A program made the position numbers and the translations under genes. The notes beneath the pieces were generated by a model. It made no database searches. It saw only the letters and a program-made list of their open reading frames with translations, and was not told the origin of the DNA. DNA of 13,577 nucleotides. Source: Thomasclavelia sp. (lineage in GTDB: Bacteria > Bacillota_I > Bacilli_A > Erysipelotrichales > Erysipelotrichaceae). The stretch lies in the NCBI GenBank assembly GCA_020024765.1, contig JAHHTG010000024.1, forward strand, positions 1 to 13,577, in the 5' to 3' direction. Of the stretch, positions 1 to 6,771 are shown piece by piece (the first letter of the stretch is position 1; the number at the start of each line of letters is the position of its first letter).

Positions 1-2
1 GA

Positions 3-779
3 TCTCTAGAAGCAAAGGCTAAACCATTTGCTGATTATCTAAGCGAAAAGTTAGGTATGGAAGTAAATGTTACTTTAGCAACTGACTATTCAACAATCGT
101 TGAAGCTATGGCTTCAGGTAAAGTTGATTTAGGCATTATGCCACCTGCAGCTTATGTACAAGCTCGTAACCAAGGTGCTGCTGAAGCCTTATTAACTTCT
201 GCATTAGGTGATTATGATCAAGAAACTGGTTTACCTATTCCTGATTCTATGACTGGCACATTCAAAGGTGAAGTTTTAGTACGTGCTGATAGTGGTATTG
301 AAGAATTTGCTGATTTAGCTGGTAAGAAGATTGCAACTTTAAACCCATCTTCTGCATCTGGTTACATCTATCCAATTGCTGAACTTAAAGAATTAGGTAT
401 CGACCCAGCTGTTGATTGTACATTAGTTACAGTTAACGATATTCCAAGTGAAATGACTGCTGTTCTTGAAGGACAAGTTGATGCATGTTTCGTATTCGAA
501 GGTGCTCGTGTAGTCTTTGGTGGCAAGTTCGAAAATGATATCATGTCTGACCTTAAGGTTCTTTACTTAACTAAGGGTGACATTCCTAACGATGCAATCG
601 CTGTTCAACCTTCAATGGATCCTGAATTAAAAGAAGCTATCAAAGAAGTATTCTTAAATATGAAGGACGACGAAGCTGGTGCTGAAGCAATGACAATCTG
701 GAACCACACTGGTTACGATTTAGCTAACGAAGCGGCTTACGATACTATCGAAGCTTACACAGCTGCAGCTGCTGAATAA
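3..779 (+). CDS. phnD: PhnD-type phosphonate/phosphate ABC transporter substrate-binding protein (5' partial)
   Basis: Extracellular solute-binding protein that captures an oxyanion such as phosphonate, phosphite or phosphate and delivers it to the PhnE permeases. The reading frame is already open at base 3 and reads SLEAKAKPFADYLSEKLGME, so the ATG at 57 is internal; the signal peptide and first strand lie outside the window. PhnD-family features are the EAKAKPFADYLSEKLG helix, the VDLGIMPPAAYV segment, and FADLAGKKIATLNPSSASGY, which in this family precedes the anion-contacting loop. The gene lies directly ahead of phnC, phnE1 and phnE2, the usual PhnCDE content. No C-P lyase gene is visible, so the real substrate cannot be fixed. 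Family assignment is firm; substrate is uncertain. Confidence 0.9.
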   Translation, partial: SLEAKAKPFADYLSEKLGMEVNVTLATDYSTIVEAMASGKVDLGIMPPAAYVQARNQGAAEALLTSALGDYDQETGLPIPDSMTGTFKGEVLVRADSGIEEFADLAGKKIATLNPSSASGYIYPIAELKELGIDPAVDCTLVTVNDIPSEMTAVLEGQVDACFVFEGARVVFGGKFENDIMSDLKVLYLTKGDIPNDAIAVQPSMDPELKEAIKEVFLNMKDDEAGAEAMTIWNHTGYDLANEAAYDTIEAYTAAAAE

Positions 780-784
780 TTGCT

Positions 785-1555
785 ATGATAACTTTTAATA
801 ACGTATCGAAAGTTTACGGTAACGGGGTTAAAGGTTTAGAAAACATTAATTTAAAAATCAATGATGGAGAGTTTGTCTCCATCATTGGTTTAAGTGGGGC
901 AGGTAAATCAACTTTGCTAAGATCGATTAATCGTTTAATTGATATTACTGAAGGTGATATTCTAATTGATGACACATCAATTACGAAGGCCAACAAGAAA
1001 GAATTGCGTTTAATTCGTCGCCACATTGGAATGATTTCTCAACAATTCAACCTTGTGAAACGTAGTACTGTTCAAAAGAACGTTCTATCAGGACGTCTTG
1101 GCTACTATTCAACTTTTAAGAGCGTCTTTGGTTTATTTACTAAAGAAGACTATGCTTTAACAAATGAAGTTTTAGCTAAAGTTGGCTTACAAGATAAATT
1201 GCATTCAAGATGCGATGAATTATCAGGTGGTCAACAACAACGTGTTTCAATTGCACGTACTTTGGCACAACAAGCGAAAATTATTTTAGCTGATGAACCG
1301 ATTGCGTCATTGGATCCTGCCACAACGAATAAAGTTTTATCAGATTTAAAGATGATTAACACAACAATGGGAATCACTGTTGTCATGAATATCCATTCAG
1401 TTGAATTAGCAAAAGCTTTTTCAACTCGTATCATTGCTTTGAAAGATGGCAAACTTGTCTTTGATGGCAAACCTAGCGAATTAACTGATGATGCCTTGTT
1501 TAGCATCTATAAAGGTAACATCGCAGCCATGAAGGAAGACGATGTATGCGATTAA
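785..1555 (+). CDS. phnC: PhnC-type phosphonate ABC transporter ATP-binding protein
   Basis: Cytoplasmic ATPase that powers the importer. 256 aa, normal for PhnC. Walker A GLSGAGKST is at about residues 35-43, the ABC signature LSGGQQQRVSIART at about 146-159, and Walker B IILADEPIASLDP follows at about 165-177; the H-loop histidine is in MNIHSVELA. The start lies 5 bp after the phnD stop and has no recognisable Shine-Dalgarno sequence (the upstream bases are AATAATTGCT), so translation is probably coupled to phnD. The last 10 bases overlap the start of phnE1. The early coding sequence also encodes a near-perfect 16-bp hairpin at 855-891, listed separately. Confidence 0.95.
   Translation: MITFNNVSKVYGNGVKGLENINLKINDGEFVSIIGLSGAGKSTLLRSINRLIDITEGDILIDDTSITKANKKELRLIRRHIGMISQQFNLVKRSTVQKNVLSGRLGYYSTFKSVFGLFTKEDYALTNEVLAKVGLQDKLHSRCDELSGGQQQRVSIARTLAQQAKIILADEPIASLDPATTNKVLSDLKMINTTMGITVVMNIHSVELAKAFSTRIIALKDGKLVFDGKPSELTDDALFSIYKGNIAAMKEDDVCD
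855..891 (+). repeat. Near-perfect hairpin inside the 5' coding region of phnC
   Basis: The arm AAATCAATGATGGAGA (855-870) pairs with TCTCCATCATTGGTTT (876-891) over 16 bp, with one T-G wobble and a 5-base loop GTTTG. It lies in codons 24-36 of phnC, encoding KINDGEFVSIIGL. There is no T-run after it, so it is not a standard terminator. It could stabilise the upstream phnD message or slow translation into phnC, but this is inference. Confidence 0.6.
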
Positions 1556-2325
1556 AAGATACAGTTCATTTTAACTGGTATAAGAATCTATTCATTATCT
1601 TTATCATTTTTATTTGCTTAATGGGCAGTGTTAAAATTACTAACGCCGATTTCTATGAAGCAGTTACTAATTTAGATCAAATGGTGGCTTTCTTGAGTCG
1701 CATGATGCATCCAGATTTTGCTTATTTGCCAAAGCTAGTAGAACCCATCATCAAGACTTTACAAATGTCAATTTTAGGTACTGCTTTAGGTGCTACTTTG
1801 GCTGTACCATTTGCTTTTCTTGCAACAAAAGTTGCAACAAAGAATAGTATCATCACAACAATTGTGCGTTTCTTCTTAAATGTTGTACGCACAATCCCAA
1901 ACTTACTATTAGCTGCTATTCTTGTATCAATTATCGGGATTGGTGAAGGCACTGGTGTTTTGACTATCGCAATTTTTACGTTCGGTATGGTTTCTCAATT
2001 ATTATATGAAGCCATTGAAACAATTGATTTATCACCAATTGAAGCGATGGAGGCTGTTGGTGCTAATAAGATTCAAGTAGCTGTTTATGCGATTTTCCCG
2101 CAAATCTTAAATGCGATTGTCAGTTATACTTTCTATGCATTAGAAATCAACATCCGTGCTTCAACAGTTTTAGGATATGTCGGTGCTGGTGGTATTGGAA
2201 TTATTCTAAATTCATCATTAGCTTTATTTAGATATGACCGTGTATCGATTGTCATTTTGTTAATTTTTGCGGTTGTCCTAGTGGTTGATGGCATTTCAAA
2301 CGCTATCCGAAGGAGGATTGCTTAA
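1546..2325 (+). CDS. phnE: PhnE-type ABC transporter permease, first of two
   Basis: Inner-membrane channel subunit of the phosphonate-type importer; 259 aa. A hydrophobic segment at about residues 13-28 (LFIIFIIFICLMG) starts the membrane domain, followed by the binding-protein-dependent permease domain with further membrane helices. The EAA-type coupling loop that docks on PhnC is EAMEAVGANKIQVAVYAIFP, and the PhnE-typical GYVGAGGIG comes near the C-terminus. The start overlaps the phnC stop by 10 bases, with AAGGAAG upstream as ribosome site. It pairs with the second permease directly downstream; PhnCDE systems often carry two PhnE genes that form a heterodimer. Confidence 0.93.
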   Translation: MRLKDTVHFNWYKNLFIIFIIFICLMGSVKITNADFYEAVTNLDQMVAFLSRMMHPDFAYLPKLVEPIIKTLQMSILGTALGATLAVPFAFLATKVATKNSIITTIVRFFLNVVRTIPNLLLAAILVSIIGIGEGTGVLTIAIFTFGMVSQLLYEAIETIDLSPIEAMEAVGANKIQVAVYAIFPQILNAIVSYTFYALEINIRASTVLGYVGAGGIGIILNSSLALFRYDRVSIVILLIFAVVLVVDGISNAIRRRIA

Positions 2326-2326
2326 T

Positions 2327-3103
2327 ATGGCAAAGACTAAAACACGTAATATTATTATAAGTTTGATTGTAGTTGGAATTTTGCTGTTTTCGGCATGGGG
2401 TCTTGATTTCTCGGCGTTTGAATCATTTTCATTTGGCAATTTACGTATCGTCTTAAAAGGAATTTCTCATCCAGATTGGGGTTATTTCTATGATGGCAGT
2501 GGCGAAGATGTCTTAGGTTTAATGATCACAACGATTGGAATTGCTTTTCTAGGAACAGTCATTGGCACCATTGGTGCGATTCCATTTACATTGATTGCCT
2601 CAAGTAATCTTTGGAAGAATCTCCCTGTATTACCAAAAGTTGGTAAATTCATTCTTAATGTCCTTAGATCGTTCCCGGAACTTGTCTATGCTATTATCTT
2701 TGTTAAAGTTGTTGGTCCAGGACCTTTTGCCGGTGTACTTGCAATCGGTATTCACCACATTGGTATGCTTGGTAAACTATATACCGAAGAAATGGAAGCC
2801 ATCTCAGAAGATTCAATTGAAGCCATGGAATCTGTTGGCGCGAACTTTACGCAAACAATGTTCTATGCACGTATTCCGCAGTTAATGCCTATCTATGCAT
2901 CACTTTCACTAAATCACTTTGAAATTGCTCTAAGAAGCGCTTCAACATTAGGCTTAGTTGGTGCTGGTGGTATTGGCGCACCATTAATTTTTGCTATCCA
3001 AGCTCGTGGCTGGGAAAAGGTTAGTATTATTCTAATATCAGTTGTTGTAACCGTCTTCGCATTAGATATGCTTACTGGTTACATTCGTAAAAAATTAAGA
3101 TAA
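2327..3103 (+). CDS. phnE: PhnE-type ABC transporter permease, second of two
   Basis: Second permease half of the importer; 258 aa from this start. The ATG at 2327 is chosen over an in-frame ATG at 2285 because AGGAGG lies at 2311-2316 just ahead of it, and because the longer version would overlap phnE1 by 41 bases. The N-terminal helix is IIISLIVVGILLFSAWG, the EAA loop is EAMESVGANFTQTMFYARIP, and the conserved GLVGAGGIGAP is near the end. Only one base separates it from phnE1, so translation is coupled. A terminator hairpin begins within its stop codon, making it the last gene of the phn operon. Confidence 0.93.
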   Translation: MAKTKTRNIIISLIVVGILLFSAWGLDFSAFESFSFGNLRIVLKGISHPDWGYFYDGSGEDVLGLMITTIGIAFLGTVIGTIGAIPFTLIASSNLWKNLPVLPKVGKFILNVLRSFPELVYAIIFVKVVGPGPFAGVLAIGIHHIGMLGKLYTEEMEAISEDSIEAMESVGANFTQTMFYARIPQLMPIYASLSLNHFEIALRSASTLGLVGAGGIGAPLIFAIQARGWEKVSIILISVVVTVFALDMLTGYIRKKLR

Positions 3104-3126
3104 ACGCGATTAATTTCGCGTTTTTT
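3102..3126 (+). terminator. Rho-independent terminator of the phn operon
   Basis: AAACGCGA (3102-3109) pairs perfectly with TCGCGTTT (3116-3123) around the loop TTAATT, with T-run 3121-3126. The stem begins inside the phnE2 stop codon. Confidence 0.85.
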
Positions 3127-3129
3127 ATA

Positions 3130-3135
3130 TATAAT
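3130..3135 (+). promoter_or_regulatory. Candidate -10 element just ahead of the MBL hydrolase gene
   Basis: A consensus TATAAT at 3130-3135 lies only 6 bases before the ATG at 3142, so a transcript from it would start at or very near the start codon. No good -35 is seen at the normal distance; that position falls inside the phn terminator. Confidence 0.35.
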
Positions 3136-3141
3136 AGGAGT

Positions 3142-3846
3142 ATGAAATTAAATTTTTTGGGCCGTGGAGCTAGTTTTTATCCACAAGCAGGTAATAATGC
3201 TGCTTACTTTATCGATTGTGATGAACTGTTCTTAATCGACTGTGGCGAAGATGTCTTCGGCAAATTAATGAGCCATGACATGTTTAAAGGAGTTAAGAAA
3301 GTTAATCTTTTAGTAACCCATCTCCATTCTGATCACATAGGTTCCTTGGGGTCATTAATCCTTTTTTGTCATTTTGCATTGCGAAATGATTTAAATATTA
3401 TTATTGAAGATGATTTAAAATATCTTAAAGATTTAAAACACTTAGTTGAAATTTTTGGTTGTACGAACGATATGGTTAATTATATCAACATTAATGAACT
3501 TAAAGGTTATACCATGTTTGATGAGATAAAGTTTGTTGAGACTTTCCATTGTTCGACACTGGACTGCTATGGCATTAAGTTTAAGAAGGGTGACATAGTT
3601 ACTTATTATTCAGGAGATACCCGCGAGCTCAAACAAGTTAGAGATATTTTGAAAAGTGAAAAAGTTGATTATGTTTATATCGATGTCAATACGAGTGATG
3701 ATGAAAATCGTGTTCATATCTGTATTGATGAAGTCTTAACTTTAGATAGTAAATATTATCCATATATCTATTGTATGCATGTGAATAATCAAGATTGCAT
3801 TAACAAGATTCAAACATATGGTTTAAATCTTGTAGAAATTGCATAG
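3142..3846 (+). CDS. MBL-fold (RNase Z-like) metallohydrolase
   Basis: Metallo-beta-lactamase-fold hydrolase, 234 aa, probably cytoplasmic (no signal peptide). The metal motif THLHSDHIGS places H60, H62, D64 and H65 as ligands; H136 (ETFHCST), D159 (YSGDTRE) and H213 (CMHVNN) fit the remaining positions of a two-metal site. The overall build resembles the tRNase Z/PhnP branch. PhnP, a cyclic-phosphodiesterase of phosphonate breakdown, is an alternative given the phn genes next door, but the intervening terminator and absence of C-P lyase genes argue against close coupling. An AGGAG sits only one base before ATG, too close for a standard ribosome site, so initiation may be leaderless. It is followed 12 bp later by a nitroreductase gene, probably one transcript. 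Confidence 0.8.
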   Translation: MKLNFLGRGASFYPQAGNNAAYFIDCDELFLIDCGEDVFGKLMSHDMFKGVKKVNLLVTHLHSDHIGSLGSLILFCHFALRNDLNIIIEDDLKYLKDLKHLVEIFGCTNDMVNYININELKGYTMFDEIKFVETFHCSTLDCYGIKFKKGDIVTYYSGDTRELKQVRDILKSEKVDYVYIDVNTSDDENRVHICIDEVLTLDSKYYPYIYCMHVNNQDCINKIQTYGLNLVEIA

Positions 3847-3858
3847 AAGGAGTTAAAA

Positions 3859-4602
3859 ATGAATAAAGCATATTACGAATTATTAACGAAGCGTCAATCA
3901 TTCCATAGTTTTGAAAATACGGGTGATTTAAAATTAACACCTGAAGATTTGGCTGGAATTGAAGAAGCTTTTAATAAATGTAAGAAACTAATTAAGGTCG
4001 ATGTTGCTTGCAAGATTGTACCAGTTAGTGAGACAACCATGGAAAATGGTAATGAATATTCAATTCTTTTATATAGCGAAAAAGAAGATAACTATTTAGC
4101 AAATATTGGTTATATTGGCGAACAATTGGATTTATATTTAAATTTACATGGTATTGCAACTTTATGGTGTGGTATGGGTAAACCTGAAGAAAAAGAATAC
4201 CAGGGTTTAGACTTTGTTATTATGCTTGGCATTAAAAAAGTTGATCCAAGTATTTTGTATCGTAAAGACATTAGTGAATTTAATCGAAAACCAATCGAAG
4301 ATATTTGGCAAGGTTTACATCCAATGGAGATGGTGAGATTTGCTCCAAGTGCTTGCAATAGCCAACCATGGATTATTAAAGAAAAGTTTGGTAATCTTGA
4401 AGTTCATCGTTACAATGGTAGCGCTGAAGGCGATTATAGTAGCCGTGTTTATAATTACTTCAATCATATCGATATTGGCATTATGATGTGTTTCCTTGAA
4501 ATCGTCTTAGAACATGAAGATATTGAATTTAGTCGTAAGGTCTATGATGATTGTGACCGTTTGAGCATTGAAGTCTTAAATGCAAAATATCAATTATATT
4601 AA
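3859..4602 (+). CDS. Nitroreductase-family protein, TM1586 type
   Basis: Putative flavin-dependent oxidoreductase, 247 aa. The N-terminus LLTKRQSFHSF resembles the RRSxRxF start of nitroreductases, but the second hallmark, APSACNSQPW, which in classical members lies near residue 40, is at 162-171 here. That arrangement of two related halves in one chain is the TM1586-like branch, which is expected to form the FMN site within one polypeptide. The substrate is unknown; NAD(P)H-dependent reduction of a quinone or nitro compound is only a guess from the family. The ribosome site GAAGGAG lies at 3847-3853. It shares a transcript with the MBL hydrolase and ends at a bidirectional terminator facing dps. 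Confidence 0.8.
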   Translation: MNKAYYELLTKRQSFHSFENTGDLKLTPEDLAGIEEAFNKCKKLIKVDVACKIVPVSETTMENGNEYSILLYSEKEDNYLANIGYIGEQLDLYLNLHGIATLWCGMGKPEEKEYQGLDFVIMLGIKKVDPSILYRKDISEFNRKPIEDIWQGLHPMEMVRFAPSACNSQPWIIKEKFGNLEVHRYNGSAEGDYSSRVYNYFNHIDIGIMMCFLEIVLEHEDIEFSRKVYDDCDRLSIEVLNAKYQLY

Positions 4603-4607
4603 TTAAA

Positions 4608-4637
4608 AATGGCTAGAACCTAAGGGTTCTAGCCATT
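4608..4637. terminator. Bidirectional terminator between the nitroreductase gene and dps
   Basis: AATGGCTAGAACC (4608-4620) and GGTTCTAGCCATT (4625-4637) form a perfect 13-bp stem with loop TAAG. The minus strand has the better T-run (ATTTTTAATT); the plus strand has an AT-rich tail. It lies between two convergent genes and can serve both. Confidence 0.9.
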
Positions 4638-4653
4638 AATTATTTAACTTTAA

Positions 4654-5085
4654 TTATTCAGCCATCATTTGTTTAATCATCCAAATTGATTTTGAATATT
4701 GTTTAATATATTCATCCATTAATCCAGAGATTAAGAATTCTTCTTTAGCATCAGCAGCTTTCTTGATTTCTTTAGAACTATTTAATAGGTATTCAAAATC
4801 TTTAAGTACTGATTCGAAGACAGCCTTTGAACTCACATATTCAGCAGGTACTTCTTCAATTTTTGCATTAGCTAAGAAATCTTTAAGATTAGCTAGTGGA
4901 TGGCCACCAATCATTAATAAGTTTTCAGCTACTTCATCAATTGCACCATTGATACCATTGTATAATTCTTCAAGTTTAGCATGTGCTTGGAAGAAGTCTT
5001 TGCCTCTTACATACCAGTGGAAGTTTTGCAATTTGTGATATTCAACAACTAAGTCAGATAAGTAATTATTTAATAATTTTTCCAT
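4654..5085 (-). CDS. dps: Dps-family ferritin-like protein
   Basis: Mini-ferritin that oxidises and stores iron in a 12-mer shell and so limits Fenton chemistry; 143 aa. The intersubunit ferroxidase site can be read directly: H23 (NFHWYV), H35 (QAHAK), E39, D50 and E54 (IDEVAE). These correspond to His, His, Asp, Asp, Glu in known Dps proteins, with Glu replacing Asp at one ligand. There is no long Lys-rich N-terminal tail, so DNA binding of the E. coli kind is not indicated. GGAGG lies 7 bases ahead of the ATG (complement of 5093-5097). It is a single-gene unit with the shared terminator downstream. No convincing promoter was found; a short palindrome upstream (5136-5151) may be an operator. 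Confidence 0.93.
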   Translation of the reverse strand: MEKLLNNYLSDLVVEYHKLQNFHWYVRGKDFFQAHAKLEELYNGINGAIDEVAENLLMIGGHPLANLKDFLANAKIEEVPAEYVSSKAVFESVLKDFEYLLNSSKEIKKAADAKEEFLISGLMDEYIKQYSKSIWMIKQMMAE

Positions 5086-5135
5086 ATAATTTCCTCCATA
5101 AATTATTATTAATATGTTTATTTATTTTATTTATA

Positions 5136-5151
5136 GTTAGATATTTCTAAC
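5136..5151. repeat. Short palindrome upstream of dps, possible operator
   Basis: GTTAGA (5136-5141) and TCTAAC (5146-5151) are perfect inverted repeats around TATT, 51 bp upstream of the dps start. Dps genes are often under peroxide (PerR) or iron control, but this does not match the PerR consensus well, so the regulator is unknown. Confidence 0.35.
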
Positions 5152-5262
5152 AACTGTATAGTACCATGTATGATACTTTGATTCCACTATAATGCTCAGA
5201 GTTTAGATTATAGAAATTAATGAGTTTTTCAATTAATTTTGCATTAAAATTTCTTAATGTTA

Positions 5263-5291
5263 TTGCATTTTTAGTCAATTATAAATATAAT
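5263..5291 (+). promoter_or_regulatory. Promoter for the potD leader
   Basis: TTGCAT (5263-5268), a 17-bp spacer and a consensus TATAAT (5286-5291). The start site would be near 5298, giving a leader of about 290 nt before potD. A second TTGCATT copy at 5239 lies 24 bp upstream. Confidence 0.65.
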
Positions 5292-5297
5292 AATGAT

Positions 5298-5589
5298 TGT
5301 TTATTATTATAAACTATTTGTTTAGTATTACTAAACAAATAGAGGGAGGTGTGATCTTTATATTTTCGAAACGAAGATATCAGGTATCACATCATAAATA
5401 GGTAAAGAAAAAAAGCTTATAAAGAAACCGTTATTAGGTGTTGTTGATTATTTTGATCCGAAGCATTCTTTAAACCGTTTGTGATGTGGATTAGTTTGAA
5501 TTTAGTGTTGTCTCGCAACAGAATCTTTATCTCTAAATTTAAATTAAGAAATTTTTGATTTAATACCAATTATTAAGGAGGAATGAGAA
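5298..5589 (+). other. Long structured 5' leader of potD, no supported gene
   Basis: This stretch has no reading frame that I can support; all three forward frames are interrupted by stops. Three inverted-repeat structures are visible. First, a perfect 12-bp palindrome at 5314-5342. Second, a nested hairpin at 5348-5393: GGTGTGAT pairs with ATCACATC (one wobble) and encloses ATATTTTCG paired with CGAAGATAT around AAA. Third, TTTGAATTTAG pairs with CTAAATTTAAA at about 5496-5550 (one wobble), enclosing the small hairpin TGTTG, TCTCG, CAACA. The potD ribosome site AAGGAGG follows at 5576-5582. A GTG at 5351 behind GAGGGAGG could open a 16-codon reading frame. This could be a cis-regulatory RNA or a decayed gene; no known riboswitch class was recognised. 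Confidence 0.45.
5314..5342. repeat. Perfect 12-bp inverted repeat in the potD leader
   Basis: CTATTTGTTTAG (5314-5325) and CTAAACAAATAG (5331-5342) are perfect inverted repeats around TATTA. It begins 23 bp after the -10, inside the transcribed region, and is followed by GAGGGAGG with no T-run. It could be a repressor operator or an RNA hairpin rather than a terminator. Confidence 0.7.
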
Positions 5590-6657
5590 ATGAAAAAATT
5601 AATGACTTTATTATGCGCTTCTTTACTAGTTTTCGTGCTAGTAGGATGCGGATCTGAAGGTGGCAAAGAAAATAGTGGCCAAGTTCTTAATGTCTATAAC
5701 TGGGGCGAATACATGGATTTAGATTTAATCCCTGAATTCGAAGATGAATTCGGTGTTCGTGTTAACTACAGCATGTTCGCATCAAATGAAGAAATGTACA
5801 CTAAGTTATTAGGGGGCACTCACTATGATGTTTTAATCCCTAGTGACTACATGATTCAAAAACTAATTGAAGAAGATATGATTCAACCTTTAGATAAGTC
5901 AATTATCACAAATATGTCAAACTTATATGAAGGTACATTAAACAAACCATACGATGTAGACAATACGTATAGTGTTCCTTATTTCTGGGGCAATGTTGGT
6001 ATTGTATATGATACAACTTTAGTTGATAAGGCTGATGTTGAATCACAAGGTTGGGAAGTTTTACGTAACCCTAAATATAAAGGTATGTTATATATGTATG
6101 ACTCTGAAAGAGATTCATTCATGGTTGCTTTAAAAGCTTTAGGATATTCAATGAATACAACTAACTTAGATGAAATTAACGAAGCATATGAATGGTTAGT
6201 TGAACAAAAACAAATCATGGAACCAGCTTATGTTACAGATATTGCGATTGATGGTTTAGCATATGGCGAAAAGGCTATGGGTGTTATGTACTCAGGTGAT
6301 GCTGCTTATATCTTAAATGAAAACGAAAACATGGCATTCTATGCACCAGTTGAACAAGGTACAAACCTTTGGAACGATGCAATGGTTATTCCTGCTAACG
6401 CAGATAACCCAGAATTAGCTAATGAATTCATCAACTTCATGTTAGAACACGACAATTCTTTTGCTAACTCAGATTTAGTTGGTTACATTAGCTCAAATGC
6501 TGAAGTTATTGAAGAAATGACTGCTGAAGATGGCACATACTATGGTAATGAAGCATACTTGCCAAATACAACTAATCCTAACGATGAAGTATTTGTGAAT
6601 AACGAAGACATTCGTCCAGTAATTTCTGAACTTTGGGTAAAAGTAAAAAATAGTTAA
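5590..6657 (+). CDS. potD: PotD-type polyamine-binding lipoprotein
   Basis: Membrane-anchored substrate-binding protein for spermidine/putrescine uptake; 355 aa, normal for PotD. The N-terminus is a lipoprotein signal, MKKLMTLLCASLLVFVLVGC, with lipobox LVGC and the acylated Cys at residue 20. The mature part begins with the family hallmark LNVYNWGEYMD, followed by the FASNEEMYTKL segment and the YDVLIPSDYMI loop, and WGNVGIVYDT in the hinge region. PotD is normally the last gene of potABCD, but here no potA, potB or potC is present on either side: dps lies upstream and a broken regulator downstream. AAGGAGG precedes the ATG by 7 bases. It has its own promoter, long leader and terminator. Confidence 0.92.
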   Translation: MKKLMTLLCASLLVFVLVGCGSEGGKENSGQVLNVYNWGEYMDLDLIPEFEDEFGVRVNYSMFASNEEMYTKLLGGTHYDVLIPSDYMIQKLIEEDMIQPLDKSIITNMSNLYEGTLNKPYDVDNTYSVPYFWGNVGIVYDTTLVDKADVESQGWEVLRNPKYKGMLYMYDSERDSFMVALKALGYSMNTTNLDEINEAYEWLVEQKQIMEPAYVTDIAIDGLAYGEKAMGVMYSGDAAYILNENENMAFYAPVEQGTNLWNDAMVIPANADNPELANEFINFMLEHDNSFANSDLVGYISSNAEVIEEMTAEDGTYYGNEAYLPNTTNPNDEVFVNNEDIRPVISELWVKVKNS

Positions 6658-6668
6658 TTTTAACATAT

Positions 6669-6690
6669 AAGGCCTTATTTAGGCCTTTTT
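6669..6690 (+). terminator. Terminator of potD
   Basis: AAGGCCT (6669-6675) and AGGCCTT (6681-6687) form a 7-bp stem with loop TATTT and a T-run to 6690. Confidence 0.8.
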
Positions 6691-6700
6691 AATGCTTAAT

Positions 6701-6758
6701 TCGACAATAAATATATTGTCCTTTATAACATAAGTGGAAAGATACCATTGTTATAAAG
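6701..6758 (+). promoter_or_regulatory. tetR promoter with built-in palindromic operators
   Basis: TCGACA (6701-6706), a 17-bp spacer and TATAAC (6724-6729) make a promoter. The 18-bp palindrome GACAATA, AATA, TATTGTC (6703-6720) fills the spacer and overlaps the -35, the classic place for a repressor site. A second pair, CTTTATAACA (6721-6730) and TGTTATAAAG (6749-6758), is a perfect 10-bp inverted repeat that covers the -10 and the start-site region. Autoregulation by the TetR protein encoded directly downstream is inferred. Confidence 0.55.
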
Positions 6759-6771
6759 CGAGGTGATAGAG

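Noticed and set aside
2285..2326. Longer start for the second PhnE at ATG 2285.
   Set aside because: AGGAGG lies just before ATG 2327, and the extension would overlap phnE1 and add residues unlike a membrane-protein start.
3142..3846. Calling the MBL hydrolase PhnP because phnCDE is next door.
   Set aside because: A terminator separates it from the phn operon, no C-P lyase genes are present, and the fold motifs alone do not distinguish PhnP from other RNase Z-like proteins.
5342..5560. Possible decayed transposase in the potD leader (RRYQVSHHK in one frame, LLGVVDYFDPKHSLNRL in another).
   Set aside because: The pieces are short and in different frames, and I could not match them to a family with confidence; kept only as an alternative to the leader-RNA idea.
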